Shown in pieces: positions 17,689 to 25,081 of a DNA stretch of 64,000 nt. The notes beneath the pieces were generated by a model. The model was not told the DNA's origin. It made no database searches and saw only the letters and a list, made by a program, of their open reading frames with translations. This DNA comes from Pseudomonadota bacterium (GTDB lineage: Bacteria > Chloroflexota > UBA5177 > JAJPKF01): assembly GCA_021323865.1 (NCBI GenBank), contig JAJPKF010000020.1, forward strand, positions 124,001 to 188,000. Direction: 5' to 3'. The position numbers and the translations under genes are program-made. Position 1 is the first letter of the stretch, and every line of letters begins with the position of its first letter.

Positions 17689-18744
17689 CTAGGCCGTGGC
17701 GGCTAGATACTGACGGCGCTCCGATTCGATGCGCCGCCGCTCGCGAAGATAGCGGATGTCGGCTAGGGCACTGAGAACGAAGTAGCGGTCGGCACGGTAA
17801 TAGAACGAGGGGTGCAGATAGCAGAGGTTGCGGCAGCCGTCGCAAAAGCTGAAGGTGCCGACCTTCTTCTGCATCTCTTTCCACTTGGGCGTCTCAAAGA
17901 ACTTGACCGTGTTCCAGTCGAACTTTATCCGCTGAGCCACCTTGTGGTAGCAGGGATAGAGCAGGTACCCGTCAGGGGAGATGGCGAGGGCGGCGTTGGC
18001 CGCCTTACAGCGCGGCTTCTCTTTGAGGTTCCCGGTGCTGAAGATCTCCGCCTCGGCCATGTTGACGTAGACGTTCTTCTCCTTGGCGAGCTTCCGGGCA
18101 ATCTTGATGTTGTCCATGGCGACACCATCGTTGCCGAAATACTCCCACTCGGGCTGCACCTTGAGGACGAAGTGTTTCTCTCGAGCCATCTCGATCATGG
18201 CCGGCAGGAAGTGGCTGTTGTCGTTAGTAAGCACGAAGATGACCTGATAGGGCTCACCCAGCTCGCGCGCGATCTCGAGGCTCTCCATGACAGAGTCATA
18301 GGAGTTGTCCCGCCGGATGGTGTTGTGCGGTTCGGCTTCCGGGGAGCAGAGGGAGAAGTTCAGGATGTCGAACAGGCCCTGAAGCTCGCGAGCCTTCCTC
18401 GGATAAAGCGTGCAATTCGTGGTCATCTGAGTCCGGAAGCCCATGTCCTTGGCCGTCCGAAGCAGGTGCCCCATGTCCTTACGAAGGAGAGGTTCACCGC
18501 CAGTGAAGTCAATGAGCCGGACGCCCAGGTGCTTCAGGATTCGGAGGTGCTCGATGACGGTCTCGGTGGAGCTGTACTGCGAGGCCGGCAGGATGTCCAT
18601 CGGCCCGTCGGGGATGTTACAGAAGACACACCGCGCGTTGCACTTGTACGTGACGTAGTAATAGGCCATGACCGGCTTGCCTGAAATCGGTCCTGCAGCC
18701 AAATCGAACAGGTTGGGCACGACGGCCCCAAGACCCTTTTGCAA
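17689..18744 (-). CDS. radical SAM protein with C-terminal Cys cluster
   Basis: This 351-aa radical SAM enzyme carries the [4Fe-4S]/SAM motif CNARCVFC at about residues 35-42 and the GGEP-type SAM motif FTGGEPLLRKD. The C-terminal cysteines CYHK, CDGC and NLCYLHPS could hold an auxiliary cluster as in SPASM-like proteins. The TTG start is supported by GGGGAGG about 6 nt upstream. It is the first gene of the cassette with GT4 and MFS genes. The substrate is unknown; modification of a lipid or glycolipid precursor is plausible from context only. Confidence 0.88.
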   Translation of the reverse strand: MQKGLGAVVPNLFDLAAGPISGKPVMAYYYVTYKCNARCVFCNIPDGPMDILPASQYSSTETVIEHLRILKHLGVRLIDFTGGEPLLRKDMGHLLRTAKDMGFRTQMTTNCTLYPRKARELQGLFDILNFSLCSPEAEPHNTIRRDNSYDSVMESLEIARELGEPYQVIFVLTNDNSHFLPAMIEMAREKHFVLKVQPEWEYFGNDGVAMDNIKIARKLAKEKNVYVNMAEAEIFSTGNLKEKPRCKAANAALAISPDGYLLYPCYHKVAQRIKFDWNTVKFFETPKWKEMQKKVGTFSFCDGCRNLCYLHPSFYYRADRYFVLSALADIRYLRERRRIESERRQYLAATA

Positions 18745-18988
18745 CCACAGCCTCCCCTCAGAATTCCAGGGATTCTAGCATGGATACTTAAGCGGTTGTT
18801 TATCTTTCGGCCCGCCTAGAACCGAGGGAGGCTGCCTCCGCGGGCTCCAGAATGCGCCATATTTGGCTCCTTCTGCACAAGCCATCATCAGGTCGCCAGC
18901 AACACTGGTCACGCGCCCCGACGCTCGGATGATCATATGTTCGCGTGGTCCTCCCATCGTTAGGGCCGGACGTGGAGACTCATCCGGC
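18745..18988. other. divergent intergenic region
   Basis: About 240 bp between the divergent radical SAM and inositol-phosphatase genes. It contains a short inverted repeat AGAAT-N7-ATTCT (18760-18776) next to the radical SAM start. A 60-codon minus frame (18775-18957) lacks homology features and is not called. Confidence 0.35.
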
Positions 18989-18994
18989 TAGACT
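18989..18994 (+). promoter_or_regulatory. putative -10 box of the inositol-phosphatase-like gene
   Basis: TAGACT lies 6 nt before the ATG at 19001. There is no Shine-Dalgarno and no clear -35 element, which suggests a leaderless transcript. Confidence 0.3.
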
Positions 18995-19000
18995 GCAGAC

Positions 19001-19810
19001 ATGACCGAGGCCGCGTCGTCACCATCGGGAAGCCAGCGCGTCGACCCCGAGCTTCAGTTCGCCATGGCGGTGGTTCGTGAGGCCGGCGCCATCCTTCTGA
19101 AGCACTTTCGGAGGAGAGATCTCGACACGCGCCCCAAGCTGTATCTCGACGTGGTGACGGAGGCGGATTTGGAGGCGGAGCGCCATCTCGTCGGTGCAAT
19201 CCGTAACCGGTTTCCTCAGGAAGGGGTCGTGGGTGAGGAAGGGACAGACATCGACGGGGACGGGCGGGTCTGGTACGTCGATCCCCTCGACGGGACCTAC
19301 AACTACTCCCGTGGCCTTCCCTACTGGTGCGTCAGCCTGGGTCTCGTGGATGCAGGAGTGCCAGTCCTGGGTGCGATCTACGATCCCTTGCTCAACGAGC
19401 TCTTCACCGCAGTTCGGGGAGACGGCGCTCGGCTCAACGGGCAGACGATCCGGCCGCAACCGGTCGAACAGGCCATAGAAGCGACGGTTCAGGTCACGGT
19501 CAACGTCGATCGGGCACGCATCGACCGGTCCATCGCCGACGTCAATGTGCTGGCCCGGGAGGTGATGCGGCTGCGGAACCTGGGAGCGCTGGCGCTGGAG
19601 CTTTGCTATCTCGCATGTGGGCGCTTAGACGTCGTGGTGCAGCGTGGCTCTCATCCCTGGGATTACGCGGCCGCGGCGCTCATTGCCCAGGAAGCCGGCG
19701 CCGTCACGTCCACCCCGGACGGCAGGCCGTTTGTACTTTCGTCACCGGACATGGTTGCCGCTGCCACGCCTTCCCTGCATGACGCCATTGTCCGGCTCGT
19801 CGGAGTCTGA
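19001..19810 (+). CDS. inositol monophosphatase family protein
   Basis: This 269-aa member of the Mg-dependent IMPase fold (inositol-1-phosphatase, fructose-1,6-bisphosphatase or PAP phosphatase activities) has the metal-site motifs EADLEAER, GEEG and WYVDPLDGTYNYSRG at about residues 87-101, plus the C-terminal HPWDYAAAALI. Length is normal. The ATG follows a -10-like TAGACT directly, with no ribosome site. It leads a group with the SAM hydroxide adenosyltransferase and homoserine-dehydrogenase-like genes, which could point to a nucleotide or sugar phosphate rather than inositol phosphate. Confidence 0.9.
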   Translation: MTEAASSPSGSQRVDPELQFAMAVVREAGAILLKHFRRRDLDTRPKLYLDVVTEADLEAERHLVGAIRNRFPQEGVVGEEGTDIDGDGRVWYVDPLDGTYNYSRGLPYWCVSLGLVDAGVPVLGAIYDPLLNELFTAVRGDGARLNGQTIRPQPVEQAIEATVQVTVNVDRARIDRSIADVNVLAREVMRLRNLGALALELCYLACGRLDVVVQRGSHPWDYAAAALIAQEAGAVTSTPDGRPFVLSSPDMVAAATPSLHDAIVRLVGV

Positions 19811-19871
19811 CTCAGCGCGTGCCCGGCTCGCCGAATTGCATATGGGCGGGCGGTAAATGGTCTGATAGAAC

Positions 19872-20723
19872 GTGATCGTGGAACAGACAAGTCCCGTTAT
19901 TGCCCTGCTGACCGACTTCGGCTTCGAGGACACCTATCTCGGTGTCATGAAGTCGGTCGTGTTGACCCGCTGCCCGGACGCCACCTTCCTCGACGTGTGC
20001 CACCTGGTCACGCCACAGAATGTACGCCAGGCTGCCTTTCTCATGTGGACGGCTTATCAGTTTCTGCCTCAGGGCACGGTGACGGTGAGCGTCATCGATC
20101 CGGGAGTCGGAACCGATCGCAAGCCCATCGCCGTAAGCTGGCCGCGAGGGTTCTTCGTCGGCCCCGACAACGGCTGGCTCTCGTATGTTCTTCGCGACGC
20201 CAACGGGCATGAGAGTGAGGAGGGTGCCACCGCGCTTCCTGCGGGATGGAAAGCGGTGCATCTCGATGTTCCCCGCTTCTGGCTGACGCAGGTCAGCTCG
20301 ACGTTTCATGGCCGCGACATCTTTGCCCCCGTGGCCGGATCCATTGCGGCTGGAGCCGCTTTCGACGAACTCGGCTCGCCGCTACAGTCGATTCAGACCC
20401 TGAAACCCGAGCGTGTCCAGGGTGAAGACGGTGTGGTGCGGGGTCGAGTGATCCACGTCGATCACTTCGGCAATCTGATCACCGACATCGGCGCCGTCCA
20501 TCTCTCGGACCGCTTCACCGTGACGCTGGGCGGAGGCACCATCGAAGGGCCGGAGCGTTCATACCAGTCGGCCAGTCCCCTGGTGGCCCTCATCGGCAGT
20601 AACGGGCTCTTGGAGATCGCCGCTCCCAACAGCAATGCATCGCGGCTGATCATGGTTGGGGTGGGCGAGCCGGTCACGGTCGTGACGCGGCGCAAGCACG
20701 AGTCGGTGGCCGAGCCTGCATGA
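19872..20723 (+). CDS. SAM hydroxide adenosyltransferase (DUF62)
   Basis: This 283-aa protein of the DUF62 family converts S-adenosylmethionine and water to adenosine and methionine; halogenase relatives use chloride or fluoride. The family opening IALLTDFGFEDTYLGVMK is clear, and the Asp-Arg-His set is present: Asp and Arg seven apart in VIDPGVGTDR and His in STFHGRDIFAP. The Asp-Arg-His set matches the water-using hydrolase type, not the fluorinase. GTG at 19872 is used; GTG at 19878, 6 nt after the TAGAAC box, is equally likely. The stop overlaps the next start (ATGA), so the two are coupled. Confidence 0.9.
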   Translation: MIVEQTSPVIALLTDFGFEDTYLGVMKSVVLTRCPDATFLDVCHLVTPQNVRQAAFLMWTAYQFLPQGTVTVSVIDPGVGTDRKPIAVSWPRGFFVGPDNGWLSYVLRDANGHESEEGATALPAGWKAVHLDVPRFWLTQVSSTFHGRDIFAPVAGSIAAGAAFDELGSPLQSIQTLKPERVQGEDGVVRGRVIHVDHFGNLITDIGAVHLSDRFTVTLGGGTIEGPERSYQSASPLVALIGSNGLLEIAAPNSNASRLIMVGVGEPVTVVTRRKHESVAEPA

Positions 20724-21739
20724 CGGCGGTCTCGCGTCAGCGAGTCGCCATGAGCGGTTTCGGTAGCGTCGGCCAGAGTCTTGCGCGCATCCTGGAAGCG
20801 CGCCCGGACCTTCCGATCACCCTGACAGCGGTGGCGGATCGGCGAGGCTATGCTGCCAACCCGATGGGTTTGCAGCCGCGTGCCCTGCTGGCGGCCAAAC
20901 AGCAAGGTTCGGTGGCTTTACACCCGTATGGCCGAAAGGGGACGATTGACGCCGCGGTTCTCGAGGGCTGTGGTGCGGAGGTCTTTGTCGAGGCGGCCTC
21001 AACGAGCTTCGACGACGGCCAGCCCGGCTGGGAGTATGTGCAGACGGCGCTTGCGCAAAAACTCGATGTGGTGCTTGCCAGCAAAGGCCCCCTGGTGGCC
21101 CATTGGGACGAGCTGCACCGACGGGTGGAGGAGTCGGGTTCGCGGCTCCGATTCTCGGCCACTCATGGCGCCCCATTGCCGGCAGTCGAGTTCGCGACGA
21201 CCGCGCTCCGCGGGAGCCGTCTTCGGTCCATACGCGCCCTATTCAACTCCACCACCGGTCTTCTGTTGGAGGAGATGGAACAGGGTAGGAGCCTCACTGA
21301 AGCGCTTGAGCGCATCGGCCAAGCCGGCGTTGCCGAGACGAACCCTCGACTCGATGTTGAAGGCTGGGACGCCGCGGCGAAGTGTGTGATTGTTGGTCGG
21401 AGCGTCTTCGGGGGCCGGATGGAGTTGGGCCAGGTGGACCGGACCGGCATCCAGGGTCTGTCGATTTCGGATGTGCAAGCCGCGTCGCAATCGGGTGGTC
21501 CTATCAAGCTGGTGAGCCGCATCCGACCGGGAGACCATGGTCCCGAGGCGATCGTGAGTCCTGAGCCACTCAGTCCGTCCGATCCTTTGGCGGCCCTGAG
21601 GCGGGGCGCGTTGGGGATTGTGTATGAGGCGGAGCCCATCGGAGATCTGTTCGTCGCGGCCTACGGTTCTGGAGGCGAGCCGACGGCAGCGGCGGTCATC
21701 CGGGACGTCCTTAGTGTTCGAGTGCGCGAGCCCAGCTAG
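20720..21739 (+). CDS. homoserine dehydrogenase family protein
   Basis: This 339-aa protein has an N-terminal Rossmann motif VAMSGFGSVGQSLARIL and the homoserine-dehydrogenase core: VLASKGPLVAHWDEL, the catalytic-domain segment FNSTTGLLLEEMEQG and EGWDAAAKCVI. There is no C-terminal ACT regulatory domain, so it is the short form. It would interconvert aspartate semialdehyde and homoserine in the threonine/methionine pathway, or act on a related substrate. Its start overlaps the DUF62 stop by 4 bp. Whether it is the main biosynthetic enzyme is unclear. Confidence 0.82.
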   Translation: MTAVSRQRVAMSGFGSVGQSLARILEARPDLPITLTAVADRRGYAANPMGLQPRALLAAKQQGSVALHPYGRKGTIDAAVLEGCGAEVFVEAASTSFDDGQPGWEYVQTALAQKLDVVLASKGPLVAHWDELHRRVEESGSRLRFSATHGAPLPAVEFATTALRGSRLRSIRALFNSTTGLLLEEMEQGRSLTEALERIGQAGVAETNPRLDVEGWDAAAKCVIVGRSVFGGRMELGQVDRTGIQGLSISDVQAASQSGGPIKLVSRIRPGDHGPEAIVSPEPLSPSDPLAALRRGALGIVYEAEPIGDLFVAAYGSGGEPTAAAVIRDVLSVRVREPS

Positions 21740-21748
21740 CGGCGCCGG

Positions 21749-22444
21749 TCAGGCAGAAGAGCCGGGCGCTTGCATGTCCGAGATCGGTCCGCCGACCCAC
21801 ATCTCCCCGGACTCCCCGAACTCCTTCTTCCAAATCGGCGCTTCGGTCTTCAGGCGGTCGATGATGTAACGGCAGGCTTCGAAGGCCTCGCCGCGGTGGG
21901 GCGCCGAGACGGCCACCACTACGCTGACCTCCCCGATCTGAAGCTGTCCCACCCGATGCTGGGCCGCCACGCGGTCGATGGACCAGCGCTCCGCGGCTGT
22001 CGCCGCCAATCCCCGAATCACCTCTGACGCCATCTCTGCGTAGGCCTCGTATTCGAGGTGATCAGTAGCCTTCCCTTCACTGTTGTCTCGAACCGTGCCG
22101 AGGAAGGTGACAATGGCGCCACTCGACGGGCTCTCGACGGCCCGAATGCAGCGCTCGACCGACAGCGATTCGGGGGTAATCTCGATGACCGGCTCAGGCC
22201 CGCCTCCACTGACGGGCTGTAGGAGCGCCAGCTCGTCCCCGTCGGATAGCGCTTGGTCTGGGTCAACGACAGACCGATTCAAGGCAAAGGTCGTGAACTG
22301 CCGGGTTTCGCCGAGAGCAGGATAGGTGCGGGCGAGCGAATTAAATGCGTCTTCCACCGTGGCCGGCTCGGGCAGCTGAATCTCCAAGGATGAGCGGCCG
22401 GCTCGTTCTCGGTGGGCGGCGAAGAGCCTGACGACGATGCGCAT
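21749..22444 (-). CDS. MoaD-MoaE fusion, molybdopterin synthase
   Basis: This 231-aa fusion carries both molybdopterin synthase subunits. Residues 1-82 are a ubiquitin-like MoaD (opening RIVVRLFAAHRERAG) ending in LLQPVSGGG. Residues 85-231 are MoaE, with GAIVTFLGTVRDN, YEAYAEMA, HRVGQLQIGE and the catalytic-Lys region EAPIWKKEFG. MoaD must present a free C-terminal Gly-Gly for thiocarboxylation, so this precursor probably needs cleavage after the Gly run, as reported for mycobacterial MoaX. The ATG at 22444 is the natural MoaD start. It lies 25 bp behind the ABC ATPase gene. Confidence 0.92.
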   Translation of the reverse strand: MRIVVRLFAAHRERAGRSSLEIQLPEPATVEDAFNSLARTYPALGETRQFTTFALNRSVVDPDQALSDGDELALLQPVSGGGPEPVIEITPESLSVERCIRAVESPSSGAIVTFLGTVRDNSEGKATDHLEYEAYAEMASEVIRGLAATAAERWSIDRVAAQHRVGQLQIGEVSVVVAVSAPHRGEAFEACRYIIDRLKTEAPIWKKEFGESGEMWVGGPISDMQAPGSSA

Positions 22445-22469
22445 GGTTAAGACTACGACTGGAGAGCAG

Positions 22470-23249
22470 CTAAACGATGGCGCCCAGGAAGGCCTTGGTT
22501 CTCTCGTTCTGAGGGTGGTCGAAGACCTCTTCCGGCTTGCCCTCTTCCACGATGACGCCCTCATCCATGAAGATCACATCGTCGGCGGCTTCACGGGCAA
22601 ACCCCATCTCGTGGGTCACGACAATCATCGTCATGCCCTCATGAGCCAGATCTTCCATGACCTCGAGGACGCCGCCGACCAGCTCGGGATCGAGCGCGGA
22701 GGTCGCCTCGTCGAACATCATCACCTTGGGGTTCATCGCCAGTGCCCGAGCGATGGCTACGCGTTGCTGCTGACCGCCCGAAAGCTGAATCGGGTAGTGG
22801 TGCGAACGATCCGCGAGGCCGACCTTTTCCAGCAGGGCCAAGGCCTGCTCTCGCGCCTCACGCTTCGGTAACCCACGAACCTGAATCGGCGCCTCCATCA
22901 CGTTTTGAAGGGCAGTCATGTGGTTGAAGAGATTAAAGCGCTGAAACACCATGCCGATCTGAGACCTCTGTCGGGCCACTGTCTTGCCCGACAACTTCCG
23001 GAGGCGGCCTCCCACTTCCCGGTAGCCAATCAGCTCTCCATCGATGATGATTCGGCCGGCGTCGATGGTTTCCAAGTGGTTGATGCAGCGCAGGAATGTG
23101 CTCTTGCCGGACCCACTCGGGCCGATGATGACGATAGTCTGGCCCTTCTCGACGTTCATGCTGATGCCCCGCAGACATTCCAACTGGCCAAACCACTTGT
23201 GGACATCTTGGGCGATGACCATCGGCCCGCCGGTAGGCGTTTCACTCAC
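22470..23249 (-). CDS. polar amino acid ABC transporter ATP-binding protein
   Basis: This 259-aa GlnQ/HisP-type ATPase energises an amino-acid importer. It has Walker [10 protein letters not shown] at about 43-51, the Q-loop VFQRFNLF, the signature LSGGQQQR, Walker [15 protein letters not shown] and the H-loop VTHEMGFA. The start is GTG. The gene is next to its permease (stop 1 bp upstream) and follows the binding protein. Confidence 0.95.
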   Translation of the reverse strand: MSETPTGGPMVIAQDVHKWFGQLECLRGISMNVEKGQTIVIIGPSGSGKSTFLRCINHLETIDAGRIIIDGELIGYREVGGRLRKLSGKTVARQRSQIGMVFQRFNLFNHMTALQNVMEAPIQVRGLPKREAREQALALLEKVGLADRSHHYPIQLSGGQQQRVAIARALAMNPKVMMFDEATSALDPELVGGVLEVMEDLAHEGMTMIVVTHEMGFAREAADDVIFMDEGVIVEEGKPEEVFDHPQNERTKAFLGAIV

Positions 23250-23250
23250 G

Positions 23251-24039
23251 TCAGGATCTGCTCTTCCGTGAGGTGCGACCGAGTGTTCCCATGCCCCCCA
23301 GGTCTCTGAGGAACCGGTTCACGAACCCCTCCTGCGTTTCGCGCACGAAGCCTCGCTCGAAGTGTTTCTCGATGTAGGTCTGGCCGATGGTGGCGACGGT
23401 GGTCATGGCAAGGTACCAGAGGGCAATGATCGATAGAGGCTCGAAGAAGCGGAAGGTCGCGCTGGAAAGTTGCTGCTGCTCGTAGAGGAGCTCGGGCGTT
23501 GAGATGACCGACAGCAGCGAGGTGTTCTTGAGCATGGAGATGAACTCGTTGCCCGTCGGCGGGACGACGATGCGTACCGCCTGAGGGACGATAATCCGGC
23601 GCATGGTCGTCCAGTATGTCATCCCCAGGGACTGGGCGGCCTCCGTCTGGCCGGCCTCCACCGACATGATGCCTGCTCGAATGATCTCCGCCATGTAGGC
23701 GCCCTCGTTGACGCTGAGGGCAACGATGCCTGCCGTTACGTCGGTGAGGTTGACTGCGTTCCCCGTCATCTGTGGAAGCGCGAAGTACACGAAGACGATC
23801 TGCACCAGCAGCGGGGTTCCGCGGAAGAGCCACAGGTAGAGCGCCGCTAGCCAGCGGAAGATGAAGATCTTTGACAGCCGCCCGAGGGCCGCGAACAGCC
23901 CCAGGCCGATGCCGGCCGCCTGCGAGATGACGGCGGCGATGACAGCGAGCTTGGCGGCATTGTCGAAGGGGCCCCAGAAGAGGTACCGCCAGAAGAAACT
24001 GGGATCGAAGCCGAGGAGGGCGAGCCAGAGTCCCGTGAT
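23251..24039 (-). CDS. polar amino acid ABC transporter permease (non-canonical start)
   Basis: This is a HisM/GlnP-type permease. The conserved [13 protein letters not shown] and the EAA loop [22 protein letters not shown] are present with about 5 membrane segments. The first canonical in-frame start (GTG 23805) falls inside RGTPLLVQ and would delete the first membrane segments. Upstream, the frame stays open to a TAA at 24100-24102 and reads as typical permease N terminus ([12 protein letters not shown]), yet holds no ATG, GTG or TTG. ATC at 24037-24039, right after GGAGGTGGG, is my best candidate. A sequence error is the alternative. Confidence 0.85.
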   Translation of the reverse strand: MTGLWLALLGFDPSFFWRYLFWGPFDNAAKLAVIAAVISQAAGIGLGLFAALGRLSKIFIFRWLAALYLWLFRGTPLLVQIVFVYFALPQMTGNAVNLTDVTAGIVALSVNEGAYMAEIIRAGIMSVEAGQTEAAQSLGMTYWTTMRRIIVPQAVRIVVPPTGNEFISMLKNTSLLSVISTPELLYEQQQLSSATFRFFEPLSIIALWYLAMTTVATIGQTYIEKHFERGFVRETQEGFVNRFLRDLGGMGTLGRTSRKSRS

Positions 24040-24119
24040 CCCACCTCCGAGAGCGAGCCTGAGGGGGCTCGGCCCTGTGCCTGCCCCCTCAGCTCCTGAT
24101 TAGTCCGACTGATCGGGTC

Positions 24120-24962
24120 TCAGATCGAGGTTTTGCCGAGGCCCCACTTCTTGAGGATTCTGGCGTATTTGCCGCTGGCCTGGATTGCCTTCAGGCCCTT
24201 CCGGTATGCCTTCTGCAGCGCCTTGGCGCTCTTCACAAATCCGGCCCCATACTTACCGCCGCTGCCGAAGCTCTTGCCTGCGAAACGGATGACGCTCTTG
24301 TGGTGCTTCACGTAGTAGAGGGCGACCGGAAGGTCTGTCGTGTAGGCCTGTACTTTGTCGGCCGCCAGAGCCTGGAACGCATCCGTGTCGTGCGCGTAGC
24401 CGTGGATGGCGATCGACTTGCCCGAGGGACAGTGCTTGCTGGCCGCTGTGAGCCCGTCGAACTCGATGGTGCCGGTTTCGACGGAGACGCTGTGCCCGCA
24501 CAGGCCGTGATAGCCCTTGGCGTGCAGCGACCCGGACTTGAGGGTCAGGATCGATTCACCGGTGTTGAGCTTCATATAGTCGACGAAGGCGATCTGTTTG
24601 CGCCGAGGGGCCGTGTCGTTCATGCTCGACATAATCACGTCGAAGTCATGCTTCTGGAGTGACGGAATGATGGTGGCAAAGTTGGTGCTGACGATTTTGG
24701 CACCCTTCAGGCCCATGGCCTTGGCAATGGCGTTCGCCAAGTCGATGTCGGCACCCTCATAGGTACCCGGCTTATTGGGGTTCACGAACTCCATGGGCGG
24801 ATAGGTGGTGTCCGACCCGACCGTCAGCCATCCCGGGTGTATCAGCTTGAGATGGTGCTTATGGTGCTTCCCGGCAGCCGCCACTGATCCGCTGGCGCCA
24901 ACTGCCAGCATGGCTACGATCGCAAGGCTCGCGAAAAGTGCTCGAATACGTGCCCGATTCAT
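24120..24962 (-). CDS. polar amino acid ABC transporter substrate-binding protein
   Basis: This 280-aa exported receptor of SBP family 3 has a signal peptide at residues 1-31 (basic NRARIRAL then a hydrophobic core). A His-rich mature N terminus follows (GKHHKHHLKL). The core has LTVGSDTTYPPMEFV, GADIDLANAIAKAMGL and DFDVIMSSMNDTAPRR with ligand-contacting Arg. The ATG at 24962 is chosen because GGAGGAG lies 9 nt upstream. It is the first gene of the importer operon and delivers a polar amino acid to the permease. Confidence 0.93.
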   Translation of the reverse strand: MNRARIRALFASLAIVAMLAVGASGSVAAAGKHHKHHLKLIHPGWLTVGSDTTYPPMEFVNPNKPGTYEGADIDLANAIAKAMGLKGAKIVSTNFATIIPSLQKHDFDVIMSSMNDTAPRRKQIAFVDYMKLNTGESILTLKSGSLHAKGYHGLCGHSVSVETGTIEFDGLTAASKHCPSGKSIAIHGYAHDTDAFQALAADKVQAYTTDLPVALYYVKHHKSVIRFAGKSFGSGGKYGAGFVKSAKALQKAYRKGLKAIQASGKYARILKKWGLGKTSI

Positions 24963-25036
24963 GATCGAATGCTCCTCCAAGCGTGGTTTTGGTTCAAAGG
25001 CGCGGATGTCCCGCCTCCGCCTCTATTCTGCGTGAA

Positions 25037-25050
25037 TCCTCGATCGAGGA
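25037..25050. repeat. 14-bp perfect palindrome between purH and the ABC importer
   Basis: TCCTCGATCGAGGA is a perfect palindrome about 30 bp after the purH stop and about 75 bp before the binding-protein start. It could be an operator or part of a weak terminator. No T-run follows on the minus strand. Confidence 0.35.
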
Positions 25051-25081
25051 GGGAACAAGACTTGGAGTCACTCGCAACCGG

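Noticed and set aside
18775-18957. 60-codon minus frame in the gap before the inositol-phosphatase gene
   Set aside because: No conserved motif or ribosome site, and it fills a divergent promoter region.
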